From contig JACKJR010000007.1 of assembly GCA_020637855.1 (NCBI GenBank), positions 1 through 64,000 of the forward strand: a stretch of 64,000 bases of DNA, written 5' to 3'. Shown piece by piece: positions 47,523-55,577 of this stretch. The translations under genes were made by a program, and so were the position numbers. Under the pieces are notes generated by a model, which saw only the letters and a list, made by a program, of their open reading frames with translations, was not told where the DNA came from and ran no database searches. Every line of letters begins with the position of its first letter. Position 1 is the first letter of the stretch. The DNA comes from Rhodobiaceae bacterium (GTDB lineage: Bacteria; Pseudomonadota; Alphaproteobacteria; Rhizobiales; Tepidamorphaceae).

Positions 47523-47535
47523 TGGGATACATGCC
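47511..47535 (-). repeat. Right terminal inverted repeat of the IS1595-type element
   Basis: On the minus strand it begins GGCATGTATCCCATTG and ends ACGTATGCT, pairing with 45776-45800 (22 of 25). Confidence 0.92.
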
Positions 47536-47543
47536 CCATTCCA
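47536..47543 (+). repeat. Target-site duplication, right copy
   Basis: CCATTCCA, identical to 45768-45775 and directly touching the right inverted repeat. Confidence 0.9.
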
Positions 47544-47980
47544 GCACAGGAACAAACCCGCAACCTGCACTAGGTCAGTGATTCGTCCACGTCCCGTTCC
47601 GGCTTCGCGCCCGTGTCTTGCCGCAACGCCGGAACACCGTCCCTGAAACCGTTAACGCGGCACCGCGACCGTGCAGATGAGAACACTTTGCCGATTCAAT
47701 ATCTCGTGGCGTGAAAATTCGCGGAACAAGATGTGGTCATGAACGAATCCGGAAAATGCCGCGAGTCAGCGATTCGGGCCGGTTTTGTTCCCATCCCGTT
47801 CGGATTCTTAAAAACGCTTTGAATCCGTGCCTTTCTGAAACGCATGACCGGCTTCGCGACGCCGCTTTCGTTCTTTCGCCGCAATTCCCATTAACTGACG
47901 CGGCTCTGTACGTGCGGCCTGAAACGCCATAAATCTCGGGTCGAGCCTCCCGATCCCCTAGAACCGCAGTCCGTTGTCCC
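47544..47980. other. Upstream region of the helicase gene
   Basis: A 437-bp stretch without a supported gene. Before the IS insertion it was the divergent spacer between the secreted repeat protein and the helicase. It contains a perfect inverted repeat, CGGATTC (47801-47807) and GAATCCG (47821-47827), 13 nt apart, of unknown meaning. Confidence 0.5.
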
Positions 47981-50953
47981 GTGCCTGCCAGACCCGCCCC
48001 AGCCGTATCCGTCCTGCCGCGAAACCAGCGTTCGCGTGGCGTCACCGCCGTGCTTGGCCCCACCAACACCGGCAAGACGCACTACGCCATCGAACGCCTG
48101 CTGGCGCATCCAAGCGGCATCATCGCGCTGCCGCTGCGATTGCTGGCGCGCGAGGTCTACACCCGCATCGCCGAACGCGCCGGGGCGGACGCGGTCGCGC
48201 TGATCACCGGCGAGGAGAAGATCAGGCCGCTCAAACCGCGCTACTGGGTCGCGACCGTCGAAGCGATGCCGCTCGACATCGAGACCTCGTTCCTGGCCAT
48301 CGACGAGGTGCAGCTTGCAGCCGACCTGGAACGCGGCCACGTCTTCACCGACCGCATCCTCAACCGGCGCGGGGCACACGAGACGCTGCTGCTGGGCGCA
48401 GAAACCATGCGGCCGATCCTGGAGCAGCTGATCCCCGGCCTCTACGTGACGACGCGCCCGCGCCTGTCGCAGCTGACCTACACCGGTGCCCGCAAGCTCA
48501 CCCGCCTGCCCCAGCGAAGCGCCATCGTCGCCTTTTCCGCTGAAGACGTTTACGCCATCGCCGAACTGATCCGCCGCCAGCGCGGCGGCGCGGCCGTCGT
48601 GCTCGGCGCGCTGTCGCCACGCACCCGCAACGCGCAGGTGGAACTGTATCAGAACGGCGATGTCGATTTCCTCGTCGCAACGGATGCCATCGGCATGGGG
48701 CTGAACCTCGATGTCGATCACGTCGCCTTTGCCGGTGCGCGCAAGTTCGACGGCTTTCAGTTCCGCCACCTCAATCTTGCCGAGATGGGCCAGATCGCCG
48801 GCCGGGCGGGGCGGCACATGCGCGACGGCACCTTCGGCGTGACGGGCCGCGTCGGCGAGCTCGACCCCGAAACGGTGGAACGGCTGGAGGCGCACAGTTT
48901 TCCGCCCGTGCAGGTGCTGCAGTGGCGCAATCCGGCGCTTGATCTCTCCTCGATGGAAAACCTGTCGGCATCATTGGCCGATGTGCCGGAAGAAAAGGGC
49001 CTGACCCGCGCACCCGCCGGTGACGACATCCGCGTTCTGGAACAAGCCTTCCGTGAGCCCGACATCCGCGAGTTTGCCCGCAAGCCCGATGGCGTCAGCC
49101 GGCTGTGGGATGCGGCCCGCCTGCCCGACTATCGCAAGATCGCGCCGGCCCATCACGCCGACATGGTGCTGACGCTTTACCGCTTCATCATGCGCGAAAA
49201 GGTCATACCGGAAGACTGGATTGCCGCACAAATAGCCGTGTGCGACCGCACCGATGGGGATATAGATACGCTTTCTGCCCGAATCGCACACATTCGCACG
49301 TGGACCTATGTTGCAAATCGTCCCGATTGGCTAGAAAACCCCTTTGCGTGGCAGGAGGCCACAAGAGCGCTCGAGGACAAACTGTCCGATGCCTTGCATG
49401 AGCGCCTGACACAACGTTTCGTGGATCGGCGGACCAGTGTCCTGACCCGCCGGTTGAGGGAGAAGACCTTGTCGGATGCCGTAATCGACGCCGAAGGCGG
49501 CGTCAGCGTTGAGGGACAGCACCTGGGCCGCATCGACGGCTTCCGATTCACGCCCGACCCGTCGGCCGATGCCAACGAAGCCAAGGCGCTGAAGGCGGCT
49601 GCCGACAAGGCTCTGGCGAGCGAGATCGAACGCCGCGCAAAAAGCCTGTCGGAAAGCCCCGCCGAACAACTGGACATCCTGCCCGACATGACTGTCGCGT
49701 GGCATGGCGCCCCGGTGGCGCGCCTGATTGCCGGAGACACGCCGCTCAAGCCCCGCGTTACGCTGATCGCCGACGAGCAATTGACCGGGCCTGCCCGCGA
49801 TAACGTTCAGGACCGTCTCGACCGCTACGTCGCCGTCACGGTGACGAATGCGCTCAAGCCACTGTTCGACCTGCAGGACGATGCTGAAATTCCCGCCGCG
49901 GTTCGCGGGATTGCATTTCGTCTGGTTGAAACACTCGGAATCCTCGACCGCGCACCGATCGCCGATGAGATCAAGGCACTCGATCAGGAAGCCCGGTCCG
50001 TGCTGCGCAAGCATGGTGTCCGCTTCGGCGCCTTCCACGTCTTTGTGCCGCTTCTGCTGAAGCCTGCACCACGCAAACTCGCAGCCCAGCTCTGGGCGCT
50101 GAACGCAGGCGGCGCGGCTGGCGTCAGCCCGGAAGAAATCGACACCCGTCTCGTGCCCGAACTGGTCGCAAGCGGCCGCACCTCGGTGCTGCGCGACCCC
50201 GCCATTCCCGACACCGTTTACGGGCTGCTCGGCTTCAAGCCTGTGGGAAAACGCGTCGTGCGCATCGACATTCTCGAACGTCTCGGCGATGCGATCCGCG
50301 AAGCGATGGCATGGCGTCCGCTGTCAGCGGCACCCAGACCCGAAGGCCATGTCGACGGCTCATGCTTCCGCGTTGCGCCGAACATGACATCGCTTCTGGG
50401 GTGCAGCAACGAGGACATGGCCGAGGTCCTGGCTACGCTGGGCTTCCGCAAGGACCGCCGCCCGCCGCCGCCGGAAACCGAAACGCCAGCGCAGGACGCA
50501 AGTGCCGACAGCGCCTCAGCATCTGCAGAACCGGAACCGCACGAAGCCGAGCAGGATAGCAAGGCGGCACCGGCGTCCGTTCCGGCAGAACCCGCTGAGG
50601 AAGCACAGCCCGAAACTGCATCCGCCGAAAGCGCCACGGCGGACGCCAGCCCGGAAGAGCCCGGCGACGGTCTGATCGAGGTGTGGCGTCCCGGTGGTCG
50701 CCGCAATCAGGGACGCGGACGCCCGCAGCGCGGTCGCCGCGATACTGGCCCGGATGCGGGCGGTGAACGAAGAGAACGACCACCACACGCGGGCAAACGC
50801 GGCAAGGGCGACAAAGGCGGTAATCGCGGCGGCAAACCCGGCGGACAGAGCGGACCGCAGCGTGAACGCAGGCAGCCCGAGCGTCCGGTGGACCCGGATT
50901 CGCCATTCGCAAAGCTTGCCGCGCTCAAGAAGGATCTAGAGGGCAAATCCTGA
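47981..50953 (+). CDS. Suv3-like DExH-box helicase with disordered basic tail
   Basis: A 990-residue superfamily 2 helicase resembling mitochondrial SUV3 (RNA degradosome helicase). Walker A GPTNTGKT is at 26-33, DEVQ at 108-111, and motif VI-like AEMGQIAGRAGRHMRDGTFG near 266-285. The helicase core is followed by the SUV3 C-terminal region (about 300-830), then an Ala/Glu/Pro-rich stretch and a Gly/Arg-rich basic tail (about 900-975) likely to bind RNA. The start is GTG. It is the first gene of a run with the S4 protein, fdxA and carD. Role in RNA turnover is inferred from the family. Confidence 0.9.
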   Translation: MPARPAPAVSVLPRNQRSRGVTAVLGPTNTGKTHYAIERLLAHPSGIIALPLRLLAREVYTRIAERAGADAVALITGEEKIRPLKPRYWVATVEAMPLDIETSFLAIDEVQLAADLERGHVFTDRILNRRGAHETLLLGAETMRPILEQLIPGLYVTTRPRLSQLTYTGARKLTRLPQRSAIVAFSAEDVYAIAELIRRQRGGAAVVLGALSPRTRNAQVELYQNGDVDFLVATDAIGMGLNLDVDHVAFAGARKFDGFQFRHLNLAEMGQIAGRAGRHMRDGTFGVTGRVGELDPETVERLEAHSFPPVQVLQWRNPALDLSSMENLSASLADVPEEKGLTRAPAGDDIRVLEQAFREPDIREFARKPDGVSRLWDAARLPDYRKIAPAHHADMVLTLYRFIMREKVIPEDWIAAQIAVCDRTDGDIDTLSARIAHIRTWTYVANRPDWLENPFAWQEATRALEDKLSDALHERLTQRFVDRRTSVLTRRLREKTLSDAVIDAEGGVSVEGQHLGRIDGFRFTPDPSADANEAKALKAAADKALASEIERRAKSLSESPAEQLDILPDMTVAWHGAPVARLIAGDTPLKPRVTLIADEQLTGPARDNVQDRLDRYVAVTVTNALKPLFDLQDDAEIPAAVRGIAFRLVETLGILDRAPIADEIKALDQEARSVLRKHGVRFGAFHVFVPLLLKPAPRKLAAQLWALNAGGAAGVSPEEIDTRLVPELVASGRTSVLRDPAIPDTVYGLLGFKPVGKRVVRIDILERLGDAIREAMAWRPLSAAPRPEGHVDGSCFRVAPNMTSLLGCSNEDMAEVLATLGFRKDRRPPPPETETPAQDASADSASASAEPEPHEAEQDSKAAPASVPAEPAEEAQPETASAESATADASPEEPGDGLIEVWRPGGRRNQGRGRPQRGRRDTGPDAGGERRERPPHAGKRGKGDKGGNRGGKPGGQSGPQRERRQPERPVDPDSPFAKLAALKKDLEGKS

Positions 50954-51258
50954 ACGGTACGGACAATCCCGGTGCAGCCGCCGCCGCGCAGCGTGTCGAT
51001 CTGTGGCTTTGGCATGCCCGTTTCGCGCCGTCCCGGACACAGGCGTCAAATTTTGTCCGCGATGGCCGTGTGCGCATTAACAAGATCAAGGCAAAGCGTG
51101 CCAGCGCACTGGTACGCCTCGGCGATGTCATCACCTTCACAGGTCATCGCGTCATCAGGGTGGTAAGGGTTGATGCTCTTTCGGATAGAAGACTGGGCGC
51201 ATCCGCCGCAGTTGAACTTTACACCGAACTTGGCGATACCACACAGCAGCATGGCTGA
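50950..51258 (+). CDS. S4 domain RNA-binding protein (HslR-like), apparent CTG start
   Basis: A 102-residue protein with an S4 RNA-binding domain: QRVDLWLWHARFAPSRTQAS, then FVRDGRVRINKIKAKRASALVRLGD (residues about 13-65; abbreviated). Such proteins bind structured RNA; HslR rescues stalled 50S subunits. Between the preceding in-frame stop (50863-50865) and the domain there is no ATG, GTG or TTG. The best candidate is CTG at 50950, overlapping the helicase TGA as CTGA, with AGAGGG 7 nt upstream. The next GTG (51070) would cut away half the domain. Coupled translation with the helicase is implied. Confidence 0.85.
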   Translation: MNGTDNPGAAAAAQRVDLWLWHARFAPSRTQASNFVRDGRVRINKIKAKRASALVRLGDVITFTGHRVIRVVRVDALSDRRLGASAAVELYTELGDTTQQHG

Positions 51259-51372
51259 TGCGGTATTGCCCCTATTGCCCGGCACGGGTACCTCCGCTAA
51301 GTCCTTCCCCGGTTTACGCAGACGCGCGCCTGCATCACGAAACAGCATTCGAATACGATTGAAGGATTGGAC

Positions 51373-51711
51373 ATGACCTACTTGGTCACCGACAACTGCA
51401 TCAAATGCAAATACACCGATTGTGTCGAAGTGTGCCCGGTGGATTGTTTCTATGAAGGCGAGAACATGCTCGTCATCCATCCCGACGAGTGCATCGACTG
51501 CGGCGTTTGCGAACCCGAATGCCCCGCCGAAGCCATCAAGCCCGACACCGAACCCGGCCTTGAGAAATGGCTGACCATCAACACCGAGTATGCTTCCAAG
51601 TGGCCCAATATCACCCAGAAGCGGGACCATCCGAGTGATGCGGAAAAATTCGATGGCGAGACGGGCAAGTACGAAAAATACTTTTCCGAAGAGCCCGGCG
51701 CAGGCGATTGA
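51373..51711 (+). CDS. fdxA: 7Fe ferredoxin FdxA
   Basis: A 112-residue [3Fe-4S][4Fe-4S] ferredoxin. By comparison with Azotobacter ferredoxin I, the 3Fe ligands are C9, C17 and C50, and the 4Fe ligands C21, C40, C43 and C46; all are present. The C-terminal extension (EPGLEKWLTINTEYASKWPN, about 60-79) is typical of FdxA. Electron partner unknown. The ATG at 51373 is preferred to the TTG two codons earlier. It follows the S4 gene by 114 bp and precedes carD. Confidence 0.95.
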   Translation: MTYLVTDNCIKCKYTDCVEVCPVDCFYEGENMLVIHPDECIDCGVCEPECPAEAIKPDTEPGLEKWLTINTEYASKWPNITQKRDHPSDAEKFDGETGKYEKYFSEEPGAGD

Positions 51712-52108
51712 TATAGCCGTTTCAAAGGCCGGCTCCCGGCGCCGTTAACGACTATTTCCGCGCTGCGGCGCAGCAATATTCCATTTGTCCGTATTTTATG
51801 GTACATTAACCAGATCGGTCGCGCTTTGCGGCCGTGGCATTGGTTTTCATGATCAGAAAATCCGTTTGAAAAATGAATAGGGGGCACTTCGGGCAGCCCA
51901 AGCTGTTCCGGAGGGTTTCGTTTTGTCCCCTTGCCACGGCTGTGTTGCGCGCAACATTGGAATACGGCCCCAGAATGGGTGCTAAGCAGCCACCTGTTTT
52001 CTTCAGGTGCGGTTCTCAACACCGCATGTCTGTCAGATGGTGCCGTGATTGCAAGTGGACAGGACGGGCGAAGCCCGCTTCTGACCGCAGGGAAGCGTTG
52101 GAGAATTC
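51712..52108. other. fdxA-carD intergenic region
   Basis: A 397-bp spacer. It is AT-richer around 51780-51870 and probably holds the carD promoter, though no convincing -35/-10 pair was fixed. Short plus-strand frames (from 51873 and 51931) run into carD and show no family resemblance. No hairpin with a T run follows fdxA. Confidence 0.45.
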
Positions 52109-52699
52109 ATGAGCAGCAAGCCCCCCAAGAAAACTCAGACCCGCGAAGGCTTCAAGACGAACGAGTACATTGTCTATCCCGCGCACGGTGTCGGCAAGAT
52201 CATCGCCATCGAAGAGCAGGAAATCGCCGGAGCGAAACTGGAACTTTTCGTCATCACCTTCGAGAAGGACAAGATGACGCTCCGCGTTCCCACCTCCAAG
52301 ATCGCCAATGTCGGCATGCGCAAGCTTTCCGAAAGCGACTATGTCGGCAAGGCGCTGGAAACCCTCACCGGCCGTGCCCGTATCAAGCGCACCATGTGGA
52401 GCCGCCGCGCCCAGGAATATGAAGCCAAGATCAATTCCGGCGACCTGGGCTCGATCGCAGAGGTCGTTCGCGACCTGTATCGTTCCGACACGCAGCCCGA
52501 GCAGTCCTATTCCGAGCGCCAGCTCTATGAATCCGCGCTCGACCGCATGGCGCGCGAGATCGCTGCCGTGCGCGGATGCACCGAAACCGAGGCGATCCAG
52601 GAAATCGAGAAGATGCTCGCCAAGGGGCCGCGCCGGGGCGCCCGCACCGAGGCGGAAGCCGAAGAAGCCGACGGGGACAATCAGGAAGAAGCTGCCTGA
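52109..52699 (+). CDS. carD: CarD family transcriptional regulator
   Basis: A 196-residue protein with the N-terminal CarD/TRCF RNA polymerase-interacting domain (FKTNEYIVYPAHGVGKIIAIEE, residues about 13-34, abbreviated) and a helical DNA-binding C-terminal domain (about 85-165) with SERQLYESALDRMAREIAA. CarD stabilises open complexes, notably at rRNA promoters, and in alphaproteobacteria replaces part of the role of other factors. The tail is acidic. GGAG precedes the ATG. A strong terminator follows. Confidence 0.94.
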   Translation: MSSKPPKKTQTREGFKTNEYIVYPAHGVGKIIAIEEQEIAGAKLELFVITFEKDKMTLRVPTSKIANVGMRKLSESDYVGKALETLTGRARIKRTMWSRRAQEYEAKINSGDLGSIAEVVRDLYRSDTQPEQSYSERQLYESALDRMAREIAAVRGCTETEAIQEIEKMLAKGPRRGARTEAEAEEADGDNQEEAA

Positions 52700-52751
52700 C
52701 TGATCCATCCCGGCCAAAATCCCTCCAATTCGGAGTGATGACGGTTAATTG

Positions 52752-52783
52752 AAAAGCCTGGCTGCCATGCAGCCAGGCTTTTT
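52752..52783 (+). terminator. Intrinsic terminator downstream of carD
   Basis: AAAAGCCTGGCT (52752-52763) pairs with AGCCAGGCTTTT (52771-52782), loop GCCATGC, followed by T residues. The stem is perfect. It separates carD from rpoH. Confidence 0.93.
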
Positions 52784-52796
52784 GCTTGTGCATCGC

Positions 52797-52827
52797 CTTA
52801 CTGATACCGTACTTTCCCCTATATATA
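52797..52827 (+). promoter_or_regulatory. Possible RpoH-type promoter of rpoH
   Basis: CTTA (52797-52800), 17 nt, CCTATATATA (52818-52827). This fits the alphaproteobacterial heat-shock pattern CTTG-N17/18-CYTATNTNNG except one base in each box. The AT-rich -10 would also suit the housekeeping sigma factor, so the assignment is tentative. The leader to the ATG at 52917 would be about 83 nt. Confidence 0.4.
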
Positions 52828-52916
52828 AGCGCAAAAATGCGTAGCGATTTTTGATCTGAATCGCGGGTTCATGCGTTGGCGGAAAGCCCTCAATCCGCAG
52901 ATAAGGCAGGACAGCA

Positions 52917-53789
52917 ATGGCGCAGACGTCTGGAAATGACCGCAGCATGGTTCGTGCAGCCATGGCTGCACCCTATCTGGAGCGCGAGGAAGAACACGAT
53001 CTCGCGGTCCGCTGGGTGGAAAATGGCGATGACCGCGCCATGCACAAACTGATCGCGGCCCACATGCGTCTGGTGATCTCGATTGCCGCCCGTTTCCGGC
53101 ATTTCGGCTTGCCGATGAGCGACATGATTCAGGAAGGCCACGTCGGCCTGCTTGAGGCCGCGCGCCGTTTCGAGCCCGCCCGCGAAGTGCGCTTTTCCAC
53201 CTATGCAACCTGGTGGATCCGCGCCGCGATCCAGGATTACATCCTGCGCAACTGGTCCATCGTGCGCGGCGGCACAAGCTCGACCCAGAAGGCGCTGTTC
53301 TTCAATCTGCGCCGGCTGCGCGCGAAGCTTTCAGGCGGCCCGGACCGGCGCCCGGACGCGGAAATCCATGCCGAGATTGCAGAAGCGGTCGGCGTTTCCC
53401 AGGCAGACGTTGCCTTGATGGATTCACGGCTGTCCGGTCACGACGCCTCGCTCAACGCACCTGTCGCCGAAACCGATTCGGGCAATACTTCGGAGCGGCA
53501 GGATTTTCTCGTCAGCGACGATCCCCTGCCCGACGAAACGGTTGGCCGGGCCATAGACGAGGAGCGGCGCAAACGCTGGATCGACAGTGCCTTGAAGGTC
53601 CTCTCCGACCGCGAGCTTCGCATCGTGCGCGAGCGCCGGCTTTCGGAGGAAACCGTCACTCTGGAAGCGCTTGGCAAGAATCTCGGCATTTCCAAGGAAC
53701 GCGTGCGGCAGATCGAAAACCGTGCGCTGGAAAAGCTGCGTGCTGCCCTTTTGCAGGAGCTGCCCGACGGCGATACGGCGATGATCTAG
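52917..53789 (+). CDS. rpoH: RNA polymerase sigma factor RpoH (sigma-32)
   Basis: A 290-residue heat-shock sigma factor. Region 2 holds DMIQEGHVGLLEAARRFEPAREVRFSTYATWWIRAAIQDYILRNWS (abbreviated; about 64-108). The RpoH box is present as STQKALFFNLRRLR (about 114-127). Region 4 ends with LGISKERVRQIENRALEKLR (about 258-277). Rhizobia usually have two RpoH copies; the adjacency to fdxA-carD and M48 suggests the RpoH2 copy, but this is inference. It directs genes such as clpB. Confidence 0.95.
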   Translation: MAQTSGNDRSMVRAAMAAPYLEREEEHDLAVRWVENGDDRAMHKLIAAHMRLVISIAARFRHFGLPMSDMIQEGHVGLLEAARRFEPAREVRFSTYATWWIRAAIQDYILRNWSIVRGGTSSTQKALFFNLRRLRAKLSGGPDRRPDAEIHAEIAEAVGVSQADVALMDSRLSGHDASLNAPVAETDSGNTSERQDFLVSDDPLPDETVGRAIDEERRKRWIDSALKVLSDRELRIVRERRLSEETVTLEALGKNLGISKERVRQIENRALEKLRAALLQELPDGDTAMI

Positions 53790-53805
53790 TTGAGATTCAG
53801 CGTCT

Positions 53806-55263
53806 CTAACGCTCGCTGACAACCTTGACGTGGTCGCCTGGCTTCAACGATTCCCCGGCCCGGATTCCATTCAGCGTCAGGAAGCGTTCCAGTTGTGCAT
53901 CGGGATAAGACATTCGTTGTGCCAGCGAGACAGCCGTATCGCCGGGCCGAACCTGCTGAACCTTGATGCGCAACGGCGACACCGCATCCGCCGTCGCCCG
54001 GTCAACATAGTGGAACGTGTTGACCGCTGCGGCGAATTCGGTCTCGTCGTCTGCAGCAGGCTTCTGCGTGGCATGAATGAAGCGGTAGACGGAGCTGTCG
54101 CGCCCGCGGACAAGCGCGATGCGGAACTGCCATTGATCTGCCGTTGCGACGGCAAATGCGGCATCGCGGCCATTGACCTGTCCTTCCGAAACGGAACTCA
54201 CCTCGCCACCGCGCACGGAATTGCGCTGCAAATGACGCACGAGACTCGTCCCTCTGGGAACATCGATGCCATCGAACCTCAGTATCGCGCCATCGGGAGC
54301 AAAGCCGACCACGGCATTGGGCGCATTCTGGACGCCATATCCGCTGGGCATGGTGAAGGTGATCCCAAGCCGCGGATGCAAGAATGTGCGCCCGCGCACG
54401 TAACCTTCGCTCGGGTCATCGCCGTAAAGAATGCCCTCGATCGCAGAAAGATAGGTGCTTTCATTACGCAATCCGCCATCCGCCTGCAGTAAGGCGTTAG
54501 CGTCACGCTTGGCTGCGGAAATCCGTTCCGGTGTCGTGGGATGCGTCGCCGTCAGCTCAACCCGGTTGGGATCGTAGTTGCGGTTCATCATGCGCGAATG
54601 CAGCGCCGTCTGCCGCTCAAGGGACGTCAGGAACGTGACCGCCGCGCGCGGATCATATCCGGCCTTTGCCATGATCCTGATACCGATTGCATCGGCTTCC
54701 AGTTCCTGCTGGCGCGAGAACTGCGCGATTTGCTTTTTAGCGTAGCTGAGCGCCTCGGTGCTGCTGTCAGAGCCGCCCGACACATCCGAGATCACCTTGC
54801 CGACAACGCTCGCCGAAGCTACCTGCTGCTCGCGCTGCAGCGCGTGGCGCGAATCGATATGTGCCATTTCATGGGCAATAACCGCTGCAAGTTCCGCCTC
54901 GCTATTCGCAAGAGCCAGAAGGCCGCGCGTGACATAAATGTAGCCGCCCGGCAACGAAAACGCGTTGATGCTTGGCGAATTGAGCAAGGTGACGTGATAA
55001 CCATTCGGGCCGGATGCCGCGTCTTTCGCCAGCTTCGCCGTTACCGATTCCACATAGGCGTTCAGGTTGCCGCTCGAATAAGCGCCACCGAAAGCCGCAA
55101 GAACCTTGGGGTTTTCACGCGCCCCGATCCGCGCTTCCTGTCTTTCCCCGTTTGCCCCTGCAAGGAAGCCCGACGACCCGCCATCGAGGGAGGCACAACC
55201 TGCAACCAACCCGGCTGCCAGCACAACACCTAGAGTGCCGGCGGCGAGATCGCGCCAGCGCAT
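53806..55263 (-). CDS. M48 family metalloprotease lipoprotein with LysM domain
   Basis: A 485-residue periplasmic protease. The lipoprotein signal ends in LVAGC (Cys23). The M48 domain holds the zinc motif HEMAH at 131-135 and a downstream ELEADAIGIRIMAKAGYDP that supplies the third ligand. A LysM-type domain closes the protein (about 440-485; RPGDTAVSLAQRM ... GESLKPGDHVKVV). The layout resembles BepA/LoiP-type outer-membrane quality-control proteases with an added peptidoglycan-binding module. The ATG at 55263 is preferred to GTG at 55320. Convergent with rpoH. Confidence 0.93.
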   Translation of the reverse strand: MRWRDLAAGTLGVVLAAGLVAGCASLDGGSSGFLAGANGERQEARIGARENPKVLAAFGGAYSSGNLNAYVESVTAKLAKDAASGPNGYHVTLLNSPSINAFSLPGGYIYVTRGLLALANSEAELAAVIAHEMAHIDSRHALQREQQVASASVVGKVISDVSGGSDSSTEALSYAKKQIAQFSRQQELEADAIGIRIMAKAGYDPRAAVTFLTSLERQTALHSRMMNRNYDPNRVELTATHPTTPERISAAKRDANALLQADGGLRNESTYLSAIEGILYGDDPSEGYVRGRTFLHPRLGITFTMPSGYGVQNAPNAVVGFAPDGAILRFDGIDVPRGTSLVRHLQRNSVRGGEVSSVSEGQVNGRDAAFAVATADQWQFRIALVRGRDSSVYRFIHATQKPAADDETEFAAAVNTFHYVDRATADAVSPLRIKVQQVRPGDTAVSLAQRMSYPDAQLERFLTLNGIRAGESLKPGDHVKVVSER

Positions 55264-55577
55264 CACACTGTTCTTTTCCCGGCGGTGAATTCGCCGGCTG
55301 GTATCTGGCCTAAAGCTCACGGCACTCTTGCTAGTGGCAGTTACGTTAAAAAGACGTTCCGAAGCCGATCATATATCCGCTCCAGCTGTCTCAGTCTTGG
55401 AAAAACGACATCCCGCCGCACAGAACGCGCGGATGCCCCAATCCGGCCACCGCCATAAGGCAACACCAACATGGCGAAATGGCGGCGTGATCTTGCGTCA
55501 AAATTCGCTTTCAGGTTCCAAATCGCGTAGATCACATGACTTGAACATCCTGACAATTATCGGACATTCCGTCTCGC
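55264..55577. other. Divergent spacer M48 protease / MscS-type channel
   Basis: A 314-bp region expected to hold promoters for both genes. Only short frames without family resemblance are present and no clear hairpin was seen. Confidence 0.45.

Larger units (their letters stand above)
45776..47535. mobile_element. IS1595-family (ISXO2-like) insertion element with two passenger genes
   Basis: A complete 1760-bp element. Terminal inverted repeats of 25 bp (45776-45800 and 47511-47535) match at 22 positions and start GGCATGTAT. A perfect 8-bp direct repeat CCATTCCA flanks it (45768-45775, 47536-47543). The load is a two-TM membrane protein gene and a 60-residue protein gene on the plus strand, and the transposase on the minus strand. 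The left part is clearly AT-richer (about 43-45% GC in sampled stretches) than the chromosome. Intact ends, TSD and transposase point to recent insertion. Confidence 0.93.

Noticed and set aside
51450..52022. 190-codon minus-strand frame over fdxA
   Set aside because: Antisense to the unambiguous FdxA cysteine motifs and without features of its own.
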